From assembly GCA_902517315.1 (NCBI GenBank), contig CABYBP010000013.1, positions 1 to 31,044 on the forward strand: DNA of 31,044 nt. Direction: 5' to 3'. The position numbers and the translations under genes were made by a program. Under the pieces are notes generated by a model that was not told the DNA's origin, made no database searches, and saw only the letters and a program-made list of their open reading frames with translations. Origin of the DNA: an uncultured Alphaproteobacteria bacterium. GTDB lineage: Bacteria; Pseudomonadota; Alphaproteobacteria; HIMB59; GCA-002718135. Shown one piece after another: positions 9,625-17,850 of the stretch (position 1 is the stretch's first letter; each line of letters opens with the position of its first letter).

Positions 9625-11039
9625 TAATATAATGTTGATTTAATTTTATTATTTTCATTTAAAAACCTCTCTAAAAGGTTTTGACTAATTTTAGTTCTAT
9701 AATTTTTTGACGCTCTCATATCATCTATTGGATCAAATTCTTTTTTTATAATTTTCTTTGCTTCATTAATATTTTCTTCATTAAATATTTTGTTTAATAA
9801 AAATTTTTGAGCTTTTTCAGCTATTTTTGGAGTTCCTGCCAAACCTCCACAAACAATTTTTATTTCTTTAATAATATTTTTTTCAATTCTAGCATTTATA
9901 GCCATGAAAACAGAGCTTATATCATCATCAATTCTTTTTGAAATTTTATAACATTTAAGAATATTTTTTTTATATATGGGTATTATAATTTCTTTAATTA
10001 TTTCATTAGGTTTTAATTTTGTTTTTCGATAACTGAGAAAATAATTATCCAATAATAAAGTTTTTTTAACTTTTCCTTGAATTAGAATTTTACTATTTAG
10101 TGCAATTAAAACAGGCAAACTATCACCTATTGGAGATGCGCTCCCAATGTTACCTCCAAGAGATGCAGTATTTCTTATTTGCTCAGATCCGTATCTTTCA
10201 AACATTTTAGCAAATGTTGGATAAATATTTTCTAAAATTGGTAAAATATCATTTATGGGTGTAGCAGATCCAATATGTAAATTGTTGTTTTTATTTTTAA
10301 TATAATTTAAATCTTTATTTGAGCCTAAATAAAAAATATTTTTTAAATCTTTTCTTTTTTTTGTAACTTCAAGAGCTAGATCCGTACCCCCGACTAGTAA
10401 ATGTGCATTAGTAATCTTTTGATAGTCTTTTATTAGAGAATTTAAATTATAATGGATGAAAAATTTAGAATCATTTTTTTTAATAACAATATCAGTTTTC
10501 TTAATTGATTTTATTAATCTAATAACTTTACTCTTTGAAAACTTATCACTTTTATAGCTATACATATTCTTAATTGCTTTTTTAATTGGAAGATAACCTG
10601 TACATCTACATAAATTTCCAGAAAGAAACTTATCGATATTTGCTTCTGTTGGTTTTATTTTATTTTCATACATATTGTACATTGACATGATAATACCTGG
10701 TGTACAAAAACCACATTGAGATCCGTCACTATCAATCATTGATTGTTGAACAGGATGAAGTTTATTTTTTTGTATATGCTCAACTGTTATTAATTGCTTA
10801 CCATGAAGAGAATACAAAAAAGTAATACAAGTGTTTATACTTTTATAAGAAATTTTATTTTCTTTTAATTCTCCTACAACTGCAGTACATGCTCCACAAT
10901 CACCAGATGCACAACCTTCTTTTGTTCCAGTTAACTCATGATTATTACGAAGATAATTTAATACCGTTGTGTTTGTGTCGAAATCTTTGATAGATATTTT
11001 TTCTTCATTAAGAAGAAAATCGATATGCGCTCTAGACAC
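9624..11039 (-). CDS. xdhA: Xanthine dehydrogenase, iron-sulfur and FAD subunit
   Basis: The electron-transfer subunit, 471 residues from a GTG at 11039. That start gives SRAHIDFLLNEEK, the usual beginning of the family, and has a good AGAGGA ribosome-binding site; its G is shared with the uraH stop (TAGTG). A GTG 30 bases upstream (11069) would add ten residues and overlap uraH more. The plant-type [2Fe-2S] ligands are Cys43, Cys48 and Cys51 (CASGDCGAC) plus Cys71. The second cluster uses Cys109, Cys112, Cys144 and Cys146. The FAD domain follows from about residue 200 (LLVGGTDLALE) with TASLGGNIG. Electrons pass from the molybdenum centre in XdhB through the clusters to FAD and NAD+. Confidence 0.95.
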   Translation of the reverse strand: MSRAHIDFLLNEEKISIKDFDTNTTVLNYLRNNHELTGTKEGCASGDCGACTAVVGELKENKISYKSINTCITFLYSLHGKQLITVEHIQKNKLHPVQQSMIDSDGSQCGFCTPGIIMSMYNMYENKIKPTEANIDKFLSGNLCRCTGYLPIKKAIKNMYSYKSDKFSKSKVIRLIKSIKKTDIVIKKNDSKFFIHYNLNSLIKDYQKITNAHLLVGGTDLALEVTKKRKDLKNIFYLGSNKDLNYIKNKNNNLHIGSATPINDILPILENIYPTFAKMFERYGSEQIRNTASLGGNIGSASPIGDSLPVLIALNSKILIQGKVKKTLLLDNYFLSYRKTKLKPNEIIKEIIIPIYKKNILKCYKISKRIDDDISSVFMAINARIEKNIIKEIKIVCGGLAGTPKIAEKAQKFLLNKIFNEENINEAKKIIKKEFDPIDDMRASKNYRTKISQNLLERFLNENNKIKSTLY

Positions 11040-11392
11040 TAGCTTCCTCTGTATGTTGAATAACTCCACGGGGTAATAAGAAGAGGGACATGATAGTGCT
11101 CTTCTTTGTTAATTCCAAATCTAATTATTACGTCATCAAGAAAGAATGGTTCATGAAGATTTGTAAATTCCTTAAAATAACTCCCGCAAAGAAATAATAA
11201 CTCATATTTTCCAAGTATAAAATTCTCTTTATTTAATATAGGCTCATCACATCTGCCATCTTCATTGAGAGTGAAATTTGAAATTTTAACTTTATTTTCG
11301 CCATCAATTTTGAAAAGAGACCCTTTAATACCAGAACCTGGCTTACCATTATAGGTATCCAAAACATGAGTAGTTAAATATCCTTTAGACAT
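11039..11392 (-). CDS. uraH: 5-hydroxyisourate hydrolase (transthyretin-like)
   Basis: A 117-residue transthyretin-fold enzyme hydrolysing 5-hydroxyisourate, the PuuD product, to OHCU. Signature residues are His9 in LTTHVLD, Arg47 in EDGRCDEP, His99 and His101 in HYHVPLL, and the C-terminal YRGS (114-117), which distinguishes the hydrolase from animal transthyretin. The length is standard for the bacterial enzyme, and no periplasmic signal peptide is present. An AAAGGA ribosome-binding site lies about nine bases before the ATG. It is the first gene of the minus-strand operon, facing puuE across a 52-base divergent control region, and overlaps the xdhA start by one base. Confidence 0.95.
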   Translation of the reverse strand: MSKGYLTTHVLDTYNGKPGSGIKGSLFKIDGENKVKISNFTLNEDGRCDEPILNKENFILGKYELLFLCGSYFKEFTNLHEPFFLDDVIIRFGINKEEHYHVPLLITPWSYSTYRGS

Positions 11393-11444
11393 AATACTTA
11401 TTCCTTTATACAGTATTTAGCTAAATATTAAATCAAGCATTTTT
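11393..11444. promoter_or_regulatory. Divergent control region of the two purine operons
   Basis: These 52 bases are the only non-coding DNA between the minus operon (uraH to puuD) and the plus operon (puuE to the permeases), so they or the adjacent coding DNA must hold both promoters. A ribosome-binding site for uraH (AAAGGA on the minus strand, complement of 11402-11407) is clear; none is seen for puuE. A minus-strand TTGATT at 11431-11436 and TGTATA at 11407-11412 could form a promoter with an 18-base spacer, but the -10 would overlap the uraH ribosome-binding site, so this placement is doubtful. Confidence 0.6.
11414..11427. promoter_or_regulatory. Perfect 14-bp palindrome, candidate operator
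   Basis: TATTTAGCTAAATA is its own reverse complement over all 14 bases and lies in the middle of the divergent control region. Such a site is the usual shape of a dimeric repressor target, and a single site here could control both operons. The regulator is not in the window. AT-rich DNA yields short palindromes easily, so function is inferred from position and perfect symmetry. Confidence 0.5.
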
Positions 11445-12356
11445 ATGAAAGACGACAGAAATTATAAAGGCTACGGAAATAATGACTCTAACTTTTATTG
11501 GCCTAATAAATCAAAACTAGCTCTTCAATTTGTTCTAAATTATGAGGAAGGTGCTGAAAATTCAATAATGAATGGTGACGAAGGATCAGAAACTTTCTTA
11601 TCGGAAATAATTAATGCAAAGCAAATAATAGGCGCCAGAAATATGAATATGGAATCAATATATGAGTATGGCTCAAGAAGGGGTTTTTGGAGAATACATA
11701 ATGAGTTTGCAAAAAGAAAATTACCTTTAACAATATTTGGCGTTGGTATGGCTTTAGAAAAAAATCCTGATGTTTGTGAACAAATAATTAAATCAAAGTA
11801 TGAAGTAGCTAGCCATGGTTATCGATGGATAGACTATCAAAATATAACTGAGGAAGTTGAAAAAGAACATACTATAAAATGTAACAACATTATTAAAGAT
11901 ATTTTTGGTTATTTTCCGTCTGGTTGGTATACTGGTAGAACAAGCCCAAATACAAGAAATATAATTTTAGAAAATACAAATATTATTTACGATAGTGACT
12001 CCTATGCTGATGATTTACCCTACTGGATAAAAGTAAAAAATAAAAAACATCTAATTATTCCATACACTTTAGATAATAATGATATGAGATTCTCTACCTT
12101 ACAAGGTTTTAACACAGGTGAGGATTTTTATAATTACTTAAAAAACTCATTTGATACATTATACAGAGAAGCAAACGAGTTCAATAAACCAAAAATGATG
12201 AGTGTGGGTTTACATTGTCGATTAATAGCCAGACCTGGAAGATTTATGTCTTTGGTAAAATTTTTGAATTATGTTTCTGGTTATAATGATATTTGGATAT
12301 GCAAAAGAGAGGAAATTGCCAATTATTGGTATGAAAATTTTAGTGATGAAAATTGA
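11445..12356 (+). CDS. puuE: PuuE, cofactor-independent allantoinase (polysaccharide deacetylase fold)
   Basis: A 303-residue NodB-fold enzyme hydrolysing allantoin to allantoate. It is unrelated to the metal-dependent amidohydrolase AllB. The N terminus (YKGYGNN, then FVLNYEEGAENS at 29-40) is diagnostic of the PuuE group, as are EYGSRRGFWRI, VASHGYRW, GWYTGRTSPNTR and SDSYADDLPYW. Length is that of known PuuE proteins. It heads the plus-strand operon opposite uraH. Its 3' end overlaps the uraD start by 11 bases. No Shine-Dalgarno sequence is visible before the ATG, so initiation may be leaderless or rely on an unstructured AU-rich leader. Confidence 0.94.
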   Translation: MKDDRNYKGYGNNDSNFYWPNKSKLALQFVLNYEEGAENSIMNGDEGSETFLSEIINAKQIIGARNMNMESIYEYGSRRGFWRIHNEFAKRKLPLTIFGVGMALEKNPDVCEQIIKSKYEVASHGYRWIDYQNITEEVEKEHTIKCNNIIKDIFGYFPSGWYTGRTSPNTRNIILENTNIIYDSDSYADDLPYWIKVKNKKHLIIPYTLDNNDMRFSTLQGFNTGEDFYNYLKNSFDTLYREANEFNKPKMMSVGLHCRLIARPGRFMSLVKFLNYVSGYNDIWICKREEIANYWYENFSDEN

Positions 12357-12855
12357 AGATATTAATAATTATAACTCTGAAAAATTTATTGATTCTTTTA
12401 AAAATATTTATGAAGAATCTAAATTTATCACAGAACATGCTGATAAAAAGCGACCATTTAAAAATAAAAAAGAAATGATATTAATATTTTTAGAGTTGTT
12501 TGATAATTTAGATGAAGAAACTAAAATAAATATAATTAAAAAACATCCTGATCTAGCCGATAAAATAAAAATAAATAAAGGTTTGTCTGAATTATCTGAT
12601 GAAGAACAAAGTAGATCTGGTTTAAAAGATTGTTCGGAACAAGAATTTAACTTATTTAAAGATTTAAATTCAAGATTTAAAAATAAATTTAATATTCCAT
12701 TTATTTTTGCAGTTAGAAATAAAAATAAAAATGAAATTATAACAGAGTTTAAAAGTAGATTAGACAATAATGATTTAAACTTAGAAATAAAAACTTCAAT
12801 TTCACAAGTAAAAGAAATTGCAAAATTAAGATTAACAGAATTAATTAATGAATAA
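12346..12855 (+). CDS. uraD: OHCU decarboxylase
   Basis: This enzyme converts OHCU to S-allantoin, following UraH and preceding PuuE in the pathway. From the ATG at 12346 it has 169 residues. It begins MKIEDINNYNSEKFIDSF, the normal N terminus of the family, so an in-frame ATG at 12271 deep in puuE is rejected. The catalytic His67 lies in KKHPDLA (65-71) and Glu87 in LSDEEQ (83-88). FIFAVRNKNKNEI (119-131) and EFKSRL (134-139) correspond to the conserved substrate-loop region. The protein is all-helical as expected. It overlaps puuE by 11 bases and alc by 8 bases, indicating translational coupling. Confidence 0.93.
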   Translation: MKIEDINNYNSEKFIDSFKNIYEESKFITEHADKKRPFKNKKEMILIFLELFDNLDEETKINIIKKHPDLADKIKINKGLSELSDEEQSRSGLKDCSEQEFNLFKDLNSRFKNKFNIPFIFAVRNKNKNEIITEFKSRLDNNDLNLEIKTSISQVKEIAKLRLTELINE

Positions 12856-13825
12856 GAAATACATACAAAAAAATTATATTAACTTATGTAGTAAGGTTTT
12901 AGGTACAAAAATTCATAGATTTTCTGATCAGTTTTTTGGATCAGCATCCAGATTGCTTAAAGAGGAACAGCCAATTTTTAAAGAAGGAGTATATGATAAA
13001 AATGGGAAATGGATGGATGGATGGGAAACAAGAAGAAAAAGAATTGAAGGAAATGATTATGTTACAATTAAATTAGGCCTTCCTGGTAAAATTAATTTTG
13101 CTGAAATAGACACAAGCTATTTTAATGGCAATCAACCTGAATACGCAAGCATTGATGCTTGTTATTTTGAAAAAAATAAATTTAATTGGGTAAATATTTT
13201 ATCAAAAAGGAAACTTTATCCAAATTATCTTCATGGTTTTAAAACTCAACAGAATAATAAAGTTTTTAACTTCATAAGATTGAACATCTATCCAGATGGA
13301 GGAGTTGCAAGATTAAAATTATTAGGAAATTTAGATATATCAAAATTAAAATTTCCAAATAAAAAATTTGATTTACTTAGCATCCTTAATGGTTCAAAAA
13401 TTGTGGCATGTAGTGATGAACATTTTGGAAGGGCAGAAAATTTATTACTTCCATTTAAATCTAAAAATATGGGCAATGGTTGGGAAACTAAAAGAAGAAG
13501 AGGATCAGGATATGACTGGGTTATAATTAAACTTGGTAAACCTGGTTTAGTTGAAAAGTTTAATATTGAAACTCATTATTTTAAAGGTAATTATCCGTCT
13601 CATTGCTCAGTACAAGGTCTTTATTCAATAAAAAATATAAATATAAGCAAATTAATAAATGAAAGCAAAAATTGGAAATTTTTAATAAAAAATAAAAATC
13701 TTAAACCTAATTCATCATTAAAAATTAATTCAACTAAACACATTAAAAAAATAAATTATTTGAAATTAAATATTTATCCTGACGGTGGTATTTCACGGAT
13801 CAGGGCAATTGGAAAGTTTTTGTGA
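12848..13825 (+). CDS. alc: Allantoicase
   Basis: A 325-residue enzyme splitting allantoate into ureidoglycolate and urea. The allantoicase architecture of two homologous jelly-roll repeats is plain. The first has GWETRRKR...DYVTIKLGLPG and DTSYFNGNQPEYAS (about 58-105). The second has GWETKRRR...DWVIIKLGKPG and ETHYFKGNYPSHCS (about 210-260). Each repeat closes with a YPDGG(V/I)(A/S)R motif. Length matches bacterial allantoicase. It overlaps uraD by 8 bases and allA by 4 bases (GTGA), so it lies in the middle of a tightly coupled operon. Confidence 0.96.
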   Translation: MNKKYIQKNYINLCSKVLGTKIHRFSDQFFGSASRLLKEEQPIFKEGVYDKNGKWMDGWETRRKRIEGNDYVTIKLGLPGKINFAEIDTSYFNGNQPEYASIDACYFEKNKFNWVNILSKRKLYPNYLHGFKTQQNNKVFNFIRLNIYPDGGVARLKLLGNLDISKLKFPNKKFDLLSILNGSKIVACSDEHFGRAENLLLPFKSKNMGNGWETKRRRGSGYDWVIIKLGKPGLVEKFNIETHYFKGNYPSHCSVQGLYSIKNINISKLINESKNWKFLIKNKNLKPNSSLKINSTKHIKKINYLKLNIYPDGGISRIRAIGKFL

Positions 13826-14316
13826 ACTATAAAATAAAGAATATTAGTAAAGAGAATTTCAAAAATTATGGTGATTTAATTACAACATCTAATAAAAATT
13901 ATGAAAGTATTAATAAAGATACAACCGATAGTTTTTTTGATTTAGCAAATATTCAAATAATTGGTGATGACAAAAGATCTAGATTAAATATTTTTCAGGC
14001 TAAGAAAAGGAACTTTCCATTAAAAATTAACATGTTAGAAAATCACCCCTTTAGTTCTCAAGTATTTCTTCCGTTTAATGCTACAGGTTTTTTAGTTTTA
14101 GTTGCTCCAATAGGTAACAAACCTAAAATTGATTTAATTGAAATATTCAAAGTAAGCGGTGGTGATGGTATAAATTTTAATCCCAAAGTATGGCATTTTC
14201 CTCTAATATCTCTTGAGAATGAAAAATATATTACCATTGATAAAAAAGATGCGGATAATAATATTGAGATTTATAATTTTGAACAATCAGAAATATTTGA
14301 ATTAAATTATGAGTGA
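13822..14316 (+). CDS. allA: Ureidoglycolate lyase
   Basis: A 164-residue cupin-like enzyme cleaving ureidoglycolate to glyoxylate and urea, the last step of the pathway. Recognisable family stretches are RSRLNIFQAKKR (about 52-63), MLENHPFSSQVFLPF (about 71-85) and GVNFNPKVWHFPL-like sequence in the C-terminal third (GGDGINFNPKVWHFPL). The GTG start at 13822 overlaps the alc stop (GTGA). The 3' end overlaps the ABC ATPase start by 8 bases. With alc this yields two urea per purine, so the organism uses the lyase branch and not the ammonia-releasing ureidoglycolate amidohydrolase branch, as far as this locus shows. Confidence 0.92.
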   Translation: MNYKIKNISKENFKNYGDLITTSNKNYESINKDTTDSFFDLANIQIIGDDKRSRLNIFQAKKRNFPLKINMLENHPFSSQVFLPFNATGFLVLVAPIGNKPKIDLIEIFKVSGGDGINFNPKVWHFPLISLENEKYITIDKKDADNNIEIYNFEQSEIFELNYE

Positions 14317-15814
14317 TACAATATTAAATATAGAAAATATTACAAAATCTTTTCCAAGAGTAATTGCAAATAAAAATGTTACTTTTGATATTAAAAAAAA
14401 TGCAGTCCATGCAATTTTAGGAGAGAATGGAGCAGGGAAATCTACGTTAGTAAAAATTCTATATGGTCTCTTAGAGCCAGATGAAGGAAATATTAAATTA
14501 AATAATAAGGATTTTAAAGTTAATTCCCCAGCAGAAGCAAGGAAACAAGGAATAGGAATGGTATTTCAGCATTTTTCTTTATTTGATTCTTTATCAGTAA
14601 AAGAAAATTTAATTTTAGGAATTGATGAAAAGATGTCTTATTCAAATTTAGAAAATAAGCTAGAAAATATAAGCTCAAGATATAATCTTCCCTTAGATTT
14701 AGATGCTCCAATTACTGCTTTATCAGCTGGAGAAAAGCAGCGTGTAGAAATTGTAAGAATTTTATTACAAGACCCTCAGATACTTATTATGGATGAACCA
14801 ACTTCAGTCTTAACACCACAAGAAGTTGAAAGTTTATTTGTAACATTAAATGCACTCGTCAAAGAAGGTCGTACAATATTATATATCACTCATAAACTCG
14901 AAGAAGTAATATCAATATGTGATACAGTAACTATAATGAGAAGTGGTGAAATTATAGACACTTCAAGTACTTCAAATCAAACTGCAAAAACACTGGCAAC
15001 AAAAATGCTAGGACAAAAATTAGATGACTTAAAAACTAATTATGGACATATAAAAGACGAAGTTAACTTTGAAGTAAAAAATATTTCATGTGATTTTAAC
15101 GATCCATTTTTAACAGACCTTAAAAATATTTCTTTTCAAGTTAGAGTGGGTGAAATTTATGGCATTGCTGGTGTTGCTGGTAATGGACAATCAGAATTAA
15201 TGGATATTTTAACAGGAGAAAATATAAATATTAAATCTGGATCAATTACTTTTGATAATAAAAAAATTGAAAAGTATGGGCCACAAAAAAGAAGAGATTT
15301 ATCTATTTCTTTTGTTCCGGAGAATAGATTGGGTCATAGTGCAGTACCTGAGTTAAGTTTGTCTGATAATATTCTTTTAAGTCAATTTCCAAAAAATAAT
15401 TTTATTAAAAATGGTATAATTTTGAAAAATAACGTCGATGATTTTGCGAATAATGTAATTAATGAATTTAAAGTCATTACTCCTGGGAATGATGCTAAAG
15501 CATCAAGTTTGTCTGGAGGAAATTTACAAAAATATGTCATTGGCAGAGAAATATCATCCAAGCCAAAAATATTAATTATTTCACATCCAACTTGGGGAAT
15601 AGATGCTGGTGCTGAGCATTCTATAAGAGAGTCTTTGATAGAATTATCTCAAAATGGAACATCTATAATTGTTATTTCTCAAGATTTAGATGAATTGATT
15701 GAAATTACTCATAAAATATCTGTTATTTATGATGGTAATTTATCCAAACCTTTTAAAACTAGTGAAGTAGGAATTGAAAAATTGGGATTATTGATGGGTG
15801 GAAAAAATGAATAG
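14309..15814 (+). CDS. ABC transporter ATPase with two ABC domains (BMP/nucleoside-type importer)
   Basis: A 501-residue tandem ATPase of the kind that drives BMP-family (YufO/NupA-like) and ribose-type importers. The first domain is canonical: Walker A GENGAGKST (38-46), signature LSAGE (138-142), Walker B ILIMDEP (158-164). The second has a degenerate P-loop AGVAGNGQSE (287-296, Lys replaced by Gln), signature LSGGN (401-405), and a Walker B region IISHPTWGID without the catalytic acid. This asymmetry is normal for the family. It starts inside allA (8-base overlap) and overlaps the first permease, so the importer is encoded in the same operon as purine breakdown. The solute is probably a purine base, nucleoside or allantoin-like compound. 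Confidence 0.9.
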   Translation: MSDTILNIENITKSFPRVIANKNVTFDIKKNAVHAILGENGAGKSTLVKILYGLLEPDEGNIKLNNKDFKVNSPAEARKQGIGMVFQHFSLFDSLSVKENLILGIDEKMSYSNLENKLENISSRYNLPLDLDAPITALSAGEKQRVEIVRILLQDPQILIMDEPTSVLTPQEVESLFVTLNALVKEGRTILYITHKLEEVISICDTVTIMRSGEIIDTSSTSNQTAKTLATKMLGQKLDDLKTNYGHIKDEVNFEVKNISCDFNDPFLTDLKNISFQVRVGEIYGIAGVAGNGQSELMDILTGENINIKSGSITFDNKKIEKYGPQKRRDLSISFVPENRLGHSAVPELSLSDNILLSQFPKNNFIKNGIILKNNVDDFANNVINEFKVITPGNDAKASSLSGGNLQKYVIGREISSKPKILIISHPTWGIDAGAEHSIRESLIELSQNGTSIIVISQDLDELIEITHKISVIYDGNLSKPFKTSEVGIEKLGLLMGGKNE

Positions 15815-16880
15815 TTTATTTCCCTCTATAGTTTCTCGCTCACAGAGTTCGGGTCTAATGAATTTTTTTGTTCCCATAATATCTATTGTTTTAACTTTAA
15901 TTACAGGTTCAATTATTTTTGTTCTTCTTGGTTTTGATCCAGTTTATGCATTGTATACATTTTTTATTTCACCTATTTCTTCAACCTACGGTATTTCTGA
16001 ATTATTTGTAAAAGCAACTCCTTTAGCCTTAATTGCAATTGGCCTCTCATATTGTTTTAAGAATAATATTTATAATATTGGAGCTGAAGGACAACTTACC
16101 ATGGGTGCAATTTTTGGTGGAGGTATTGGAATTTTATTTCATGATACAAATGCTTTTTGGTTGTTGCCATTAATGATTTTTGGCGGAGCTATTGGAGGAG
16201 CATTGTGGGGCTTAATTCCAGCTATTTTAAAAACAAAATTTAATACAAATGAAATTTTAACAAGTTTAATGTTAGTTTATGTTGCTTTATATATTTTAGA
16301 TTATTTAGTAGTGGGTCCTTGGAAAGATCCATTTGGTTATAGTTTTCCTAAATCAAGACCATTTAGTGAATCTGGAAGAATGCCTTTACTAATTGATGGT
16401 TTAAGGGTTCACTTTGGATTAATTATAACGCTATTTTTAATTTTTGTATCTTGGTTTATATTTTCAAAAACTATTTTTGGCTTTCAATTAAAAGTATCCG
16501 GTTACAGTCCTAAAGCTGCTAGATATGCTGGTTTTAATCAAACAACTTTAGTTTTTTTTGCTTTTGCAATTTGTGGTGCTTTTGCAGGTATTGCAGGTTT
16601 AGCTGAAGTATCCGGCCCAATTGGATTATTATATAGAGATATTTCTCCTAACTATGGATTTACTGCAATTATTGTTGCTTTCTTAGGTAGACTTCACCCA
16701 ATTGGTATAATTTTTGCTTCTTTAGTTATCGCTCTTACTTATCTTGGCGCTGAAGATGCACAATTGTTTCTACAGATCCCTTCAGCAGTAGGTTTTATAT
16801 TTCAGGGACTGGTGTTATTTTATTTATTAGGTGCAGAATTGCTAATTAACTATAAATTAACTTACAAAAAATTATTATGA
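15807..16880 (+). CDS. ABC transporter permease 1 (BMP/nucleoside-type, BPD_transp_2)
   Basis: A 357-residue inner-membrane permease with about nine or ten hydrophobic segments. NNIYNIGAEGQLTMGA is the conserved cytoplasmic/membrane motif of the branched-chain/ribose/BMP permease family, and NEILTSLMLVYVA and YGFTAIIVAFLGRLHPIGI are typical of the YufP/NupB-type subunit. The ATG at 15807 is preferred over the GTG at 15798, because GGGTGG lies just before it. It overlaps the ATPase stop by 8 bases (ATGAATAG). It forms the heteromeric channel with the next gene. Confidence 0.9.
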   Translation: MNSLFPSIVSRSQSSGLMNFFVPIISIVLTLITGSIIFVLLGFDPVYALYTFFISPISSTYGISELFVKATPLALIAIGLSYCFKNNIYNIGAEGQLTMGAIFGGGIGILFHDTNAFWLLPLMIFGGAIGGALWGLIPAILKTKFNTNEILTSLMLVYVALYILDYLVVGPWKDPFGYSFPKSRPFSESGRMPLLIDGLRVHFGLIITLFLIFVSWFIFSKTIFGFQLKVSGYSPKAARYAGFNQTTLVFFAFAICGAFAGIAGLAEVSGPIGLLYRDISPNYGFTAIIVAFLGRLHPIGIIFASLVIALTYLGAEDAQLFLQIPSAVGFIFQGLVLFYLLGAELLINYKLTYKKLL

Positions 16881-17746
16881 ATTTTGATTTAATACTTGGA
16901 ATATTACAAATTGTTTTAATTGCAACAACACCACTTGTTTTTGCAGGTATAGGTGAGTTAGTCACAGAAAAATCTGGAGTTTTAAATTTAGGTGTAGAAG
17001 GAATGATGTTGGTAGGAGCAGTGTCCGCTTTTATTATCTTAGTAATTACTGGAAGTTATTTTTTAGCTTTTTTTGTATCTATAATATCTGGAATTATAAT
17101 GTCTGGTCTATTTGCTTTTTTAGTTCTATTTTTAATGTCAAATCAAATTGCAACAGGATTGGCATTAACTATTTTTGGAATAGGTCTAAGTTCTATGCTT
17201 GGTAAACAATATATTGGAACACCAATTGATGGTCTATCACCTTGGTTTTTTGTTATATTTTCTTTCTTAATTGTTTTTTTGGTTAGTTATTTTTTTTATA
17301 AAACTAAAGCTGGTTTGATTTTAAGAGCAGTGGGAGAATCTCATAATTCTGCACATGCATTAGGGTATAGTGTTATTAAAATTAGATTTTTATCAATTTT
17401 ATTTGGAGGTTCTATGTGTGCACTTGCAGGATCATATATTTCAATTTGTTATGCTCCAATGTGGCAAGAGGGTATGACAGCTGGTCGTGGATGGATAGCG
17501 TTAGCTTTAGTTGTATTTGCAACTTGGAAACCAGAAAGAGTTCTTATTGGAGCGTATATTTTTGGAGGCGTTACTATTCTTCAAATGAATCTTCAAGCAC
17601 TAGGTCTAAGATTTCCTGGTCAATTTTTTAGTATGGCTCCTTATGTAGCTACAATTATAGTTTTAGTATTAATATCTAGTAATAAATTAAGAATAAAACT
17701 CAGTGCCCCAGCATCTTTGACTATTCCTTTCTATAAAGGAAGATAA
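16877..17746 (+). CDS. ABC transporter permease 2 (BMP/nucleoside-type, BPD_transp_2)
   Basis: A 289-residue second permease subunit with about eight or nine membrane segments. The LNLGVEGMMLVGA stretch (about 35-47) is the family motif, and GRGWIALALVVFATWKPER is characteristic of the YufQ/NupC-type partner. The start overlaps the previous stop by four bases (ATGA). Base composition and codon use look like its neighbours. It ends the tight run of overlapping genes that begins with puuE; a 104-base gap follows before the binding protein. Confidence 0.9.
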   Translation: MNFDLILGILQIVLIATTPLVFAGIGELVTEKSGVLNLGVEGMMLVGAVSAFIILVITGSYFLAFFVSIISGIIMSGLFAFLVLFLMSNQIATGLALTIFGIGLSSMLGKQYIGTPIDGLSPWFFVIFSFLIVFLVSYFFYKTKAGLILRAVGESHNSAHALGYSVIKIRFLSILFGGSMCALAGSYISICYAPMWQEGMTAGRGWIALALVVFATWKPERVLIGAYIFGGVTILQMNLQALGLRFPGQFFSMAPYVATIIVLVLISSNKLRIKLSAPASLTIPFYKGR

Positions 17747-17850
17747 ATATCCACTCTTTTTTATTTATTTACTTATACAATTATTGATCTGATCTATTTC
17801 TATATTACAAATGTTATTGAGTAATCGTTATATTAGCAGGTGAGGTTAAA
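17747..17850. other. Gap between permease and binding protein
   Basis: A 104-base non-coding gap, the longest inside the purine locus. It ends with a strong ribosome-binding site (GGTGAGG, 17839-17845) before the binding-protein ATG. A weak promoter could be TTACAA (17805-17810) and TATATT (17829-17834), 18 bases apart, allowing the binding protein to be made in excess of the channel. No hairpin terminator and no purine-riboswitch core were recognised. Confidence 0.4.

Noticed and set aside
11039..11069. XdhA starting at GTG 11069
   Set aside because: The GTG at 11039 has the better ribosome-binding site, a one-base overlap with uraH, and gives the usual family N terminus.
12271..12345. 25-residue N-terminal extension of UraD
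   Set aside because: It is read inside puuE and does not match the family; MKIEDIN at 12346 does.
12408..12767. 119-residue minus-strand frame opposite uraD
   Set aside because: Antisense shadow; the plus strand encodes a clear OHCU decarboxylase with its catalytic motif.
17747..17850. Purine riboswitch before the binding protein
   Set aside because: No three-way-junction arms or conserved core bases could be found; the leader looks unstructured.
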